Shown here: in pieces, positions 53,623-62,429 of the stretch
Position numbering within the stretch: position 1 is the first letter of the stretch
Layout: each line of letters opens with the position of its first letter
NCBI GenBank assembly: GCA_944319735.1
Contig: CALUEU010000001.1
Span: 1-64,000, forward strand
From: an uncultured Methanomassiliicoccus sp.
GTDB lineage: Archaea; Thermoplasmatota; Thermoplasmata; Methanomassiliicoccales; Methanomassiliicoccaceae
Direction: 5' to 3'
DNA length: 64,000 nucleotides
Position numbers and translations under genes: made by a program
Notes under the pieces: model-generated
Database searches by the model: none
The model's input: only the letters and a program-made list of their open reading frames with translations
Told to the model about the DNA's origin: nothing

Positions 53623-55116
53623 TTACATCTTCATGGTTATCTTTTCCCTTTCTTCCTGAGACGCCATAGCCAACTTTATAACTTTATCAACGTCCAGTGA
53701 CAACGCTTTAGCGACTCTTGTGCCATAGTCTTCATCAACTTTGTAAAATAAAGCAGTCTGGCGATATTGTATGCTCTCCTTAGCTCCGCCAAGATGGCCA
53801 GAAATATTAGAGATCAAATGGTCTTTATCTTTATCACTCAAAACTCTTGTATAAAGGGCTCTTGCTTGAACGAAGTCTATATCATCTATTGGCACCTGAT
53901 GCCGTTTAGCCTCATCGTCTATCCTTGCTGCAGGCGGTGTATATGACATATCTGGTGCAGGAGAGCCGGGCACAGAATTTGGATAATAATTCGGATCGGA
54001 TCCGACAATCGCATAACTCATCAGTCCATCCCGCTGATAAACATTCATAGCCTTAGGTGCATTGATTTTCAATTGCTGGAAATTCGGACCAAGTCTGTAA
54101 CGCTGAGTGTCTGTATAAGCAAACATTCTCGACTGCAACATCCTGTCAGGAGAAGCCCCAATCCCGGGAACCATATTTGATGGTGCAAATGCAGACTGCT
54201 CCACTTCGTCAAAGTAATTATCTGGATTCTTATTGAGTACTATTTTTCCCAAGGGGATTAAAGGAAAGTCTCCATGGTACCAGACCTTAGTGGCATCAAA
54301 TGGGTCGAATTCATATTCTTTAGCCTGTTCCGGAGTCATGATCTGTACATATACAGTCCAAGAAGGGTAATTTCCTTCTTCAATAGCTTTGAAAAGATCA
54401 ATAGTAGCATGGTCTGACTCTTTACCTTTGAGCTCAACTGCTTCATCAGCTGTCAGTGTTTCATTTCCCTGATCGCTCTTAAATGTATATTTTATCCATA
54501 CATATTCATTCTTATCATTGTACCACATGAATGTGTTTGTTCCAAAACCATCAATGTGCCTATAGTCCTTAGGAGTTCCACGGTCTGTAAATAAAATCGT
54601 CACTTGATGAATGCTTTCAGGAGTTAATGATAGAAAATCCCAGTACATATCATAGTCATGAAGATTGTTTTTAGGATTTCTTTTCTGACTGTGAATGAAA
54701 TCAGGAAATTTAATTGCATCCCTTATGAAGAAAACAGGAGTGTTGTTAGCCACTATGTCATAATTTCCCTCTTCGGTATAAAATTTCACAGAGAATCCTC
54801 TTGGATCCCTGTCAGTATCCGGGCCTCCCCTTTCTGTATTAACAATGGAGAATCTTACGAAGATGTCGGTTTTTTTCCCTACTTCCGAGAGAAAAGCGGC
54901 TCTTGTGTATTTACTCAGATCATTGGTCACTTCAAAATATCCATGAGCCCCGGTACCTTTTGCATGCACGACTCTTTCTGGAATACGTTCTCTGTTAAAG
55001 TGTGCCATCTTTTCAGTTAAATGCACATCCTGAATAAGCGTATATCCACTTGCAGTTATTGATGCCTGATCGTCATCAAGAGGAGCACCGCTTGCAGTGG
55101 TCAATTTTCCTTTCAT
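53623..55116 (-). CDS. Heme catalase 2
   Basis: A second catalase of 497 residues, clearly paralogous but of a different clade from catalase 1 (roughly half the residues appear to differ). Catalytic segments: ERVVHAKGTGAHGYFEV (distal His), ANNTPVFFIRDAIKFPDF (distal Asn) and RMFAYTDTQRYRLGPNF (heme Tyr). It starts with KGKLTTASGAPLDDDQASIT, the full conserved N terminus, in contrast to catalase 1. It is transcribed from its own promoter next to the second metal-chelate transporter. Confidence 0.95.
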   Translation of the reverse strand: MKGKLTTASGAPLDDDQASITASGYTLIQDVHLTEKMAHFNRERIPERVVHAKGTGAHGYFEVTNDLSKYTRAAFLSEVGKKTDIFVRFSIVNTERGGPDTDRDPRGFSVKFYTEEGNYDIVANNTPVFFIRDAIKFPDFIHSQKRNPKNNLHDYDMYWDFLSLTPESIHQVTILFTDRGTPKDYRHIDGFGTNTFMWYNDKNEYVWIKYTFKSDQGNETLTADEAVELKGKESDHATIDLFKAIEEGNYPSWTVYVQIMTPEQAKEYEFDPFDATKVWYHGDFPLIPLGKIVLNKNPDNYFDEVEQSAFAPSNMVPGIGASPDRMLQSRMFAYTDTQRYRLGPNFQQLKINAPKAMNVYQRDGLMSYAIVGSDPNYYPNSVPGSPAPDMSYTPPAARIDDEAKRHQVPIDDIDFVQARALYTRVLSDKDKDHLISNISGHLGGAKESIQYRQTALFYKVDEDYGTRVAKALSLDVDKVIKLAMASQEEREKITMKM

Positions 55117-55234
55117 GAAATATCTGTTGCAATGCCGAGTATAATCACATTGCTTGAGAAAAAATTGGAAAATGGTTGTGTATTTTCAGCTTAGGTCGAA
55201 CATTGATGAAATATCTGCTAAATGCTATGCACAT

Positions 55235-56053
55235 TTATTCCAATCCCTCATGCATTTTACGTATATCTTCATCTGGTAAGGCATCCAACAAAATAACATG
55301 GGGGTGACCTTTGATATTTTCAATTATGCACTCTACTCCATAGACATAACGCATAGTTTCAGGAGTTATAACTTCTGCTGGTGTTCCTATTTTATAAATA
55401 ACTCCAGGAGTGCTCATAATAATTATTTTGTCTGCATATTTTGATGCAATGTTTAGATCATGACTTATCATAATGACTATCACGTTGTTCTTATGCGAAA
55501 GTTTACTGAGAAGATCAGTAACCATCAATTGATGCCTTACATCTAAATTTGCTGTTGGTTCATCTAGAATTAAAACTTGCGGAAGTTGTGCAAGCCCTCT
55601 TGCTATTGACGCTCTCTGATGCTGTCCTGCAGAAAGTTCATTTAGATTTCTCAATGCTAAATGGATAATGCTCATCATTTCCATTGTATCACATGCTATA
55701 TCTACATCTTCATTAGTGGGTGAGCTCCAATTTTTATGAGGATACCTTCCAATCAATATAGAATCCATCACAGTCATGGAAAACATATCAATAGAACTAG
55801 CTGGAACATATCCTATTATTTTTGAAATTTCTTTAAACGACATATCGTTCACGTTTTTATTATTTAAAAAGATCTGTCCTGAATCTGGCTGTAATATTTT
55901 ATTTATGCATTTTATAAGAGTTGATTTTCCCACACCATTTGGTCCAATTATACAAACCAATCCTGGTTCATTTAATTTTAAAGAAATATTATGTAAAACA
56001 GGAGAATTATCATAACTAAAATTGACATTATCTAGTGTTATTTCCATCACCAA
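55235..56053 (-). CDS. FecE-type ABC transporter ATP-binding protein 2
   Basis: A 272-residue ATPase of a second iron/heme-type importer. Walker A GPNGVGKST near residue 38, signature LSAGQHQRASIARGL, Walker B VLILDEPTANLD and switch MISHDLNIASKYAD are all intact. Related to, but not a duplicate of, the ATPase at the window start. It overlaps the permease gene by 7 bases. The start may be the ATG one or two codons further in. Confidence 0.93.
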   Translation of the reverse strand: MVMEITLDNVNFSYDNSPVLHNISLKLNEPGLVCIIGPNGVGKSTLIKCINKILQPDSGQIFLNNKNVNDMSFKEISKIIGYVPASSIDMFSMTVMDSILIGRYPHKNWSSPTNEDVDIACDTMEMMSIIHLALRNLNELSAGQHQRASIARGLAQLPQVLILDEPTANLDVRHQLMVTDLLSKLSHKNNVIVIMISHDLNIASKYADKIIIMSTPGVIYKIGTPAEVITPETMRYVYGVECIIENIKGHPHVILLDALPDEDIRKMHEGLE

Positions 56054-57153
56054 GCCTCCTTTCTCTGTTTTATTAGAAGATATAAGAATAATGGTCCTCC
56101 CAAGAAAGCAGTTACAACACCGACTTGTAAAACAGCTGGATAGATTACTGTCCTTCCGATTACATCAGAAATCAACACCAATACTACTCCAAATGCTGCT
56201 GAAGCCGGAAGCAAATATCGATTATCAGAACCGATGAATATTCTTGCAATATGTGGTGCAACTAAACCAACAAACCCAATCACTCCTGTAAAACTAACAA
56301 TGCCAGCAGCCAGAAAAGATACAACTACTAAACAGAACAGCCTAAGTTTATTTGCATCAATTCCAAGTGACTTTGCACTTTCATCTCCTGTTGCTAAGAT
56401 GTTTAATTTATTTGATAAAGTAATTAAAATAATAGATCCAACGAGTGTGACAACGGCCATGATTGGAAGTGTTTCCCATTTAGATTTAGCTAATGTTCCT
56501 ACTTGCCAATTATAAACTGCTGCAAGATCTTCTGGGTTTGCCATTAGCATGATCACAGTAGTCAAAGCATTGAAAACATACATCACAGCAATACCTGAAA
56601 GAATCATTACTGTAGGGGACGCTTTTCTCAATCCAGATATCACTATAATTACAGCTGCGGGTATCAATGAAAAGATGAATGCATTTACTACAATGCCATA
56701 TGATGATCCTAAAACTGTAACTCCCAAAATTATGGCAATGGTTGCTCCAAACGAAGCACCAGATGATATTCCTGTGGTGTATGGATCAGCTAAAGGATTC
56801 TTCATAGTGCTCTGCATTGTGGCCCCTGCAATTGAAAGGCCCACTCCAACTAATGCGCCGGCAATTATGCGGGGAAGCCGGCTTTCCCAGAGTATCAGAT
56901 CTTTCGTAGCATCTGATACATTTCCTAAAATATGATCGATAATTATCTGATATGATTCAAAGAATCCTATGGGATAACTCCCAACAGTAACCGCGTAGCC
57001 TGCAATAAATATAGACGCCAGTACACAAACTACAATAAACACTCGTTTTTTCCAAAGATATTTTCCATAGCCAAGAGATACTTCATCTCTTGTTGTGTAC
57101 ATCTCCTTGAGTTCATTTTTTGAGATTTTATTAGTCACATGGCCTTTCATCAT
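56047..57153 (-). CDS. FecCD-family permease 2
   Basis: A 368-residue permease with about ten helices. Motifs parallel the first system: ESRLPRIIAGALVGVGLSIAGATMQ, NPLADPYTTGISSGASFGAT and GLVAPHIARIFIGSDNRYLLP. An N-terminal cytoplasmic extension of about 30 residues (MKGHVTNKISKNELKEMY) precedes the first helix, as in the permease at the window start. Middle gene of the SBP-permease-ATPase operon. Confidence 0.93.
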   Translation of the reverse strand: MMKGHVTNKISKNELKEMYTTRDEVSLGYGKYLWKKRVFIVVCVLASIFIAGYAVTVGSYPIGFFESYQIIIDHILGNVSDATKDLILWESRLPRIIAGALVGVGLSIAGATMQSTMKNPLADPYTTGISSGASFGATIAIILGVTVLGSSYGIVVNAFIFSLIPAAVIIVISGLRKASPTVMILSGIAVMYVFNALTTVIMLMANPEDLAAVYNWQVGTLAKSKWETLPIMAVVTLVGSIILITLSNKLNILATGDESAKSLGIDANKLRLFCLVVVSFLAAGIVSFTGVIGFVGLVAPHIARIFIGSDNRYLLPASAAFGVVLVLISDVIGRTVIYPAVLQVGVVTAFLGGPLFLYLLIKQRKEAW

Positions 57154-57194
57154 ACTACTACATCCAGATCATAAAAAAGAAAAATATCGAAAGT

Positions 57195-58559
57195 TTATAC
57201 TTTCGAGGGGAGATATAAGAAACCAGTTGAATCTGCTTTCAGATATTTAGAATCAGTAGAATTTAAACCTTTATTTACTGATGTAAAATTATCTATATAC
57301 TCCTGAAGAAAAGCATCCGCATCTACATCACTAAAAGCATCTGAATAAACTGTACATGCGATGTATAAAGCAGTATTCATCTGCATCGTTCCAGAAGTTA
57401 TACCAGAACCAGAAACTGCAATCTGATTATTTTTAGCTGCATTTGTGGTATTCAGATATTTTGCTCCTACAGCATATGATGTTTTCAGTTTATCTTCATT
57501 CGGGAAAAGTCCTGATCCCGATCCTAAAATAATTACCCAATCTGGATTTTTTCCGATTACATATTCTTGATCGGTATTGTAATACATAGTATCTGAAGAT
57601 AATTTTCCTTCCTGATTCAGATACGATGCTAAGTTATTCATTCCAGCAATAATACTGCATTCATAACTTCCAGAACCTCTACATTCTACTTCAACTTCCA
57701 GGGAAGATTCAGTGCTGGATCCCAAATATGTTACAAGAACAGTATCTTTATTATCTACCTTTGAAATACAATTATCTATTGTCTTTTGTATACGATCTTG
57801 AAAATCAACGAACTTGTGTGCATTTTCGATGTATTCAGAGTCTCCAAGAAGATATGCTAAAGTAAGAACTGCAGAGGACACATTTCCGCCTTCCCAAAAT
57901 GGAAGCCTAATCATATCAATTTTTGATTCATCAGAAAATTTATCTTCAATTCCTACAAAATAGATATCTTCTGATCCGCAAACAATTGCATCAAGATGTG
58001 TGGACATTATGGTCTCAAAATCATAGCCTTCATGGAACCCACTTCCAAAATTTTTTATGTTGGAAACATCCAGGCCCCTGTAAATACTATTTGTACTAAA
58101 ACTGTTATAAATTCCACTGTCTACCCAGGTAAGAATATCGGTGGCTCCAATAGCCATGATTCCATACATGATCGGCCAGTAGTCGGCACCTATAGTCTTC
58201 ACAGGCTGACGGACTGAGGCAATATTTCCATTTAGATTTTCATAATATATCTCAGATGCTGTTCCGTCTAGAATAGCTTTTAAAAAGTTAACGTCTTCTT
58301 GATCAATTCTCCCATCACAATTGGTATCACAGAATTTATTTTCTTCATTCTTTCCATTCAATACATTCTGTAGATACATAACATCATTATCATCCAGATA
58401 GTCATCACCATTTGCATTCCCGTAAATCACAAGACGTGTATCTGATGCAAGAGATGGTGAGTCCTCATCTCCACTGCTGTTTGAATAGATCACCGCGATG
58501 GACACTCCTGCAATGATCAGGACAGCGACTATAGCAATTGCTGCAATCTTATTATTCAT
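57195..58559 (-). CDS. Substrate-binding protein with an N-terminal dockerin domain
   Basis: A 454-residue receptor of the second importer. After an N-terminal helix (KIAAIAIVAVLIIAGVSIAVIY) and an acidic linker, residues about 47-107 form a complete type I dockerin: two 22-residue calcium-loop repeats, NANGDDYLDDNDVMYLQNVL and NCDGRIDQEDVNFLKAIL. Then follows the FecB/TroA-type domain (ADYWPIMYGIMAIGATDILTWV, MSTHLDAIVCG). I start at the ATG at 58559, after AAGTGA, because the longer start adds an unusual LHPSEIM tail. The dockerin would dock this receptor onto a cohesin or another surface partner. Confidence 0.9.
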   Translation of the reverse strand: MNNKIAAIAIVAVLIIAGVSIAVIYSNSSGDEDSPSLASDTRLVIYGNANGDDYLDDNDVMYLQNVLNGKNEENKFCDTNCDGRIDQEDVNFLKAILDGTASEIYYENLNGNIASVRQPVKTIGADYWPIMYGIMAIGATDILTWVDSGIYNSFSTNSIYRGLDVSNIKNFGSGFHEGYDFETIMSTHLDAIVCGSEDIYFVGIEDKFSDESKIDMIRLPFWEGGNVSSAVLTLAYLLGDSEYIENAHKFVDFQDRIQKTIDNCISKVDNKDTVLVTYLGSSTESSLEVEVECRGSGSYECSIIAGMNNLASYLNQEGKLSSDTMYYNTDQEYVIGKNPDWVIILGSGSGLFPNEDKLKTSYAVGAKYLNTTNAAKNNQIAVSGSGITSGTMQMNTALYIACTVYSDAFSDVDADAFLQEYIDNFTSVNKGLNSTDSKYLKADSTGFLYLPSKV

Positions 58560-58569
58560 AATTTCACTT

Positions 58570-58602
58570 GGATGTAACATCCAATAGTTGGATAATACAT
58601 CC
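58570..58602 (-). promoter_or_regulatory. Tandem GGATGT-N-ACATCC operators of transporter 2
   Basis: Two 13-base palindromes on the transporter promoter: GGATGTAACATCC (58570-58582), perfect except for its central base, and GGATAATACATCC (58590-58602), an imperfect copy exactly 20 bases away, on the same face of the helix. A TATA-like AATATAATATATA lies just upstream (in the direction of transcription), so a bound repressor would cover the transcription start. The context suggests a metal-responsive DtxR- or Fur-like regulator (inference). Confidence 0.65.
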
Positions 58603-58840
58603 TATATATTATATTTGCGGGGGATGTGTGATTTACAGAGACGTTATTACAAAACTTTGACTAGGCTAAAGTTATTCCAAAAAATACACAAATTATCAGA
58701 AAAATATTTTATTCAAATTTTAATAAAATTAAAAACAGTAAAGTTGACAGATGTGGAACATCTCCAATTTTTTATATTTGACGCAGCTCTTTAAGATTTA
58801 TTTGAAAAGAGTTTAATACAGCTCCATGCAGAATGCTGAA

Positions 58841-60187
58841 TTAAACAATCCTTTTCTTGAACTTGCCTGTTTCATCACGGTAATATGCAGTGCCATAAGG
58901 TGCACGCAGCAATGGGATAATATCAGGATCATAGTTGCATACAGTGTTTAATGAATAAACTCCTAAATTAACAGGATCGTTCAAATACTCATCCGGTTCG
59001 TCTCCCGCTAAAAATCTCCAGCCGCTGTCTGGCATATCTGGATCCGGTTCTTCCCGGTACATATATCCCACTTTTTCACCATCAACCATGATACGGTCTG
59101 TGGCTTTACATCCCGATGGCTCATACCAGTCCCACAATACAGTTCTGATCTCCTCATGAGGGATGGCAAGTTTCTTATCAGATTCAGAAACGCACTGGCT
59201 GGGCCTGTCAAGATCCACAACATAATCAATGTTATCCAGCATGCGCAGTAATTCTTCCTTGCTATGCCTCAGCTTATAGTCTATCTCTTCACGGTACAGC
59301 GGAACTATCTGATAGAAATTGATACATTCGCCGTTTGGCAAAATGCACTTGTCTGCACCTTCATCAAACTCTTCCATATTGCAGACGATCATGCCTGAAA
59401 GTCTTGTGTTTTCTGCGAAGGGCTCTGTATTAGATACCGTGTGTCCCCATGCCAGCCATGTATTTTGCTCACCGGGCAGTCTAGCCATAACCTTCAGCCA
59501 CCTTATAGGCCAAAACCATGTTTCACTGCTGCTGTTCAAAGGCCAATCTGGAGGCAGGCAGATAACAAGTTCTGCCCTGTCGAAATTTTCTCCTTCGAGA
59601 TTGGGCGGCACAGTCATGCGGTGGGCGCCCATCCCCATCGTCACCAGTGTGTAATAATTCCGATCGGGCGTAGGCTCTATAATGGCTATATCTACGTGGA
59701 TATCTGGAGACACGATCTCATGAAAAACCCGGTTAAAATGACCAATGCGCCTTTCAATATGCCGCTCAACAACTTTGAGCTGTTCTTCAGTGTAGAGATA
59801 CGGATCATAATCTTCTTGCTTAAAACCCGCTTCTTCCTGAAGCTTTTCTTTACACAAGCCGATGAAGTGCATTGCGTCCTCATCATTCTGATCTAATTCC
59901 CAAGCCCTCTCAAATTCATCTCTGGCTTTTTCAAATTCCTCTAAATAATAATATGCATAACCCATTCTAAAATGCCAGTAAAAATCATTTTTTCCTTCTT
60001 CTTCAACTGAAAGAAGCTTTTCAATGGCTTCTTCATATCTCCCTAGATTATTGAGGGCCCTCGCAAGGTGAGAAATTACATCATAACTCATTTCTTCCTC
60101 GGCCATTAATGAAATTTCATCTAAAATTTTCTGGAACTCGTCTTCTTCATGCCATTTGTCCAGTTTGTAAAGAGTTTCCTTGTCCAT
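58841..60187 (-). CDS. TPR-SUFU-DUF2185 protein
   Basis: A 448-residue soluble protein in three parts. Residues 1-115: TPR-like helices (LARALNNLGRYEEAIEKLLS, WHFRMGYAYYYLEEFEKARD). About 130-320: a SUFU (suppressor of fused) domain, with VDIAIIEPTPDRNYYTLVTMGMG and RAELVICLPPDWP. About 335-448: a DUF2185/Imm33-like domain, with MVDGEKVGYMYREEPDPDMPDSGW and RFLAGDEPDEY. SUFU and DUF2185 are immunity-type domains of bacterial polymorphic toxin systems. Last gene of a four-gene operon; the N-terminal module is shared with the genes at 60200 and 62430. Confidence 0.88.
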   Translation of the reverse strand: MDKETLYKLDKWHEEDEFQKILDEISLMAEEEMSYDVISHLARALNNLGRYEEAIEKLLSVEEEGKNDFYWHFRMGYAYYYLEEFEKARDEFERAWELDQNDEDAMHFIGLCKEKLQEEAGFKQEDYDPYLYTEEQLKVVERHIERRIGHFNRVFHEIVSPDIHVDIAIIEPTPDRNYYTLVTMGMGAHRMTVPPNLEGENFDRAELVICLPPDWPLNSSSETWFWPIRWLKVMARLPGEQNTWLAWGHTVSNTEPFAENTRLSGMIVCNMEEFDEGADKCILPNGECINFYQIVPLYREEIDYKLRHSKEELLRMLDNIDYVVDLDRPSQCVSESDKKLAIPHEEIRTVLWDWYEPSGCKATDRIMVDGEKVGYMYREEPDPDMPDSGWRFLAGDEPDEYLNDPVNLGVYSLNTVCNYDPDIIPLLRAPYGTAYYRDETGKFKKRIV

Positions 60188-60199
60188 TGCTACCCCTTC

Positions 60200-61684
60200 T
60201 TACCATAATGTATAATCATCTGAAAAATTAAACGATATCATCATGACTGCTCCGCTTGTTTCGAGGTCTTCTCCTTTTTCCTTTGCATCACAGATTGCAC
60301 CATAAATTGAACTTATATAAACATAGGACGAAAAGGTATCATCCAAGAAAAGATTGTCATTGAACCCATCAAGAAGAGCCTTTTGTATGGCGTAATAGCT
60401 TGCAATCTGATTTTTGTAAACTTCTATACTGTTTCCATTGTTGTAAATCAATATCGATTCTGGATATTGAATAGAATCAAATGCATTTTCAGCACACATC
60501 TCAGGAATGAAAGCCTGCAGCTCTTCAGCAAGATTTGAATCTCCGAGTTCCTCAGTCAGCCTTTCCAGATAATGTTGATAATCCTCATCAGATGCACATT
60601 CTTCAAAAAGTTTAACAGCTTTAAGAGTAGCATCTTTCAAATCTTCTTCGCTGTAAGGATATTCTACATATGTCTCTTCATCCTGTGTGATGAAGAAAAA
60701 CTGTTTCTTAGAGCTGAATTCATCTGTATTCCATTTACTGGCTATTTCAAAAATTATGCTGCTAAGCTCCCTGCTTACTATATTATTAACACGGCATTCT
60801 GCAGTGATTGAGTCTCCATTTTTAGCAGCGTAAACTTTCACATATGTAAATTTCTGATTTCCCAGACGTCTGATGATGCCGTCTTTCAACATGCTCCAGA
60901 ATTCATCGATATCTCCGCCTTCAGGGTTTTTTCCCATTCCGACAATATCTGATTTGTAAGCATGCCAGTTATGCTTCCTGCCTGAGAACTCAGTGGATAT
61001 TGGCTCTGAACCCTCTCCGGCTACCATGGTCCTGATGCCGTCCAAGATTGAAAAGATAAAGCTCCCTTCGGCCAAGTTAATTGCCCTTTTCGGTGTTTCT
61101 GCCAATGCAACCGAGCATTCAAACATCTCTCTGTCCCATGAGCCACATTTAAGAATGAAATACAATACAGCCATGTTTTCCGTTAATTCTTCTACTGACG
61201 GAGAGATTGTTAAATCCCATTCAGGAATGAATAGTTTACCATCTTTGATTATATTATTTTCAATAATCAGTTCATGGAGTCCCTCAAGAACGTATTGCTG
61301 TGGATCCTCAGGAGGAAAAGAATCATCTGAATTATTGAGATAGTCATTACAGTCATCCAGAAATTCTTTAGCATCTTTATCATCGGGATTTAATTCAAGA
61401 ACCCGTTCAAATTCTTTCTTAGCTTCCAAATCATTTCCAAGATAATAATATGCATATCCCAGCCGGTAATGCCACAAATCATCGTCTTTTCCTGTTTCGC
61501 TTACAGAAAGGAGTAATTTAACGGCATTTTCGTAGTCTTCCAGATTATTGTACGCTCTTGCAAGTAAAACTATGAGGTTATAATCTCTTTCAGATTCCGG
61601 AAGGTCTAAGATAGAATCTACTATCTTTTGATGTTCTTCTGATTTATGCCAGTTATCTAATTTTTCTATGAATTCTGATGACAT
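60200..61684 (-). CDS. TPR-module protein with unrecognised C-terminal domain
   Basis: A 494-residue protein of unknown function. The N-terminal module (EKLDNWHKSEEHQKIVDSIL ... LARAYNNLEDYENAVKLLLS ... DLWHYRLGYAYYYLGNDLEA ... VLELNPDDKDAKEFLDDCN) is closely similar to that of the next gene. The C-terminal about 370 residues do not match any family I recognise; it has an internal beta-rich region around KHNWHAYKSDIVGMGKNPEGG and a long acidic helix KLFEECASDEDYQHYLERL. It is separated from its neighbours by 12 and 15 bases, so they form an operon. Confidence 0.8.
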   Translation of the reverse strand: MSSEFIEKLDNWHKSEEHQKIVDSILDLPESERDYNLIVLLARAYNNLEDYENAVKLLLSVSETGKDDDLWHYRLGYAYYYLGNDLEAKKEFERVLELNPDDKDAKEFLDDCNDYLNNSDDSFPPEDPQQYVLEGLHELIIENNIIKDGKLFIPEWDLTISPSVEELTENMAVLYFILKCGSWDREMFECSVALAETPKRAINLAEGSFIFSILDGIRTMVAGEGSEPISTEFSGRKHNWHAYKSDIVGMGKNPEGGDIDEFWSMLKDGIIRRLGNQKFTYVKVYAAKNGDSITAECRVNNIVSRELSSIIFEIASKWNTDEFSSKKQFFFITQDEETYVEYPYSEEDLKDATLKAVKLFEECASDEDYQHYLERLTEELGDSNLAEELQAFIPEMCAENAFDSIQYPESILIYNNGNSIEVYKNQIASYYAIQKALLDGFNDNLFLDDTFSSYVYISSIYGAICDAKEKGEDLETSGAVMMISFNFSDDYTLW

Positions 61685-61699
61685 ATAATTCCTTCTTAA

Positions 61700-62428
61700 T
61701 CAGTAATCTAATCTTATTGGAACATTGTTTTCTTTAGCAAACAAAACTGCTTTGTAGAACATACAGTATGCAAATTTAGATAGGGCATCAAAATCAAGAA
61801 TATCTTCATTTGATTCGTCAGAAGTTATCTCAATATCTGTCCAGCTGAGAATGGTCTCTTCATCAGCATTCCACCTCATTTTATTCAGATATTGTAAATC
61901 TGATTCTAACTGCCCCACTGTAGACATGTGAGCATCTTTATTTGTTGGAAATACGAATTCGAATGATATGCATTCTTTAAATGGAACCCACATCTCTGCT
62001 CCGTCCAAAAATGTATTTGTGTGTGAAACACTCCTAACAAAATCCCTCACTACAGGATCATCATTCCAATCACTGGATTTTTCATAAAATTTAGGAACTT
62101 CTTCTCCAGAATACAGATATGCGCTTAAGATGATTAAAGCTCCATATCCGTCCCAGTCTGGCTTATCCGTATAGTATTCTTTTTCATTATTTTCTTCCCA
62201 AGGCTCAAGTGAAATGTCTCCGTCCGACAGTCCGCTTGTCAAAGCTTCCATCCAGAGTTCAATAGTCTCTTGAACTTCCTTAGCATTCACATTGCTATCT
62301 TCTCTTACACCATTTGGAGTCATGATGTCACAGCGTATGTTATTCTGTTCAGCCCACTGTTGGACAGCAGTTTTCCAATTGTGTGTATAATACCTTGTCA
62401 ATGTACCAGCATATATATCCAGACCCAT
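61700..62428 (-). CDS. Hypothetical protein of the MGLDIYAGTLTRYY type
   Basis: A 242-residue soluble protein without the TPR module of its neighbours. It begins GLDIYAGTLTRYYTHNWKTAV, a conserved opening seen in uncharacterised proteins of gut clostridia, often near SUFU-type genes (from memory, not checked). The sequence is rich in acidic and aromatic residues, with a central tract LSDGDISLEPWEENNEKEYY. No catalytic motif is clear. One base separates it from the upstream gene and 15 from the next, placing it inside the operon. Confidence 0.75.
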   Translation of the reverse strand: MGLDIYAGTLTRYYTHNWKTAVQQWAEQNNIRCDIMTPNGVREDSNVNAKEVQETIELWMEALTSGLSDGDISLEPWEENNEKEYYTDKPDWDGYGALIILSAYLYSGEEVPKFYEKSSDWNDDPVVRDFVRSVSHTNTFLDGAEMWVPFKECISFEFVFPTNKDAHMSTVGQLESDLQYLNKMRWNADEETILSWTDIEITSDESNEDILDFDALSKFAYCMFYKAVLFAKENNVPIRLDY

Positions 62429-62429
62429 T

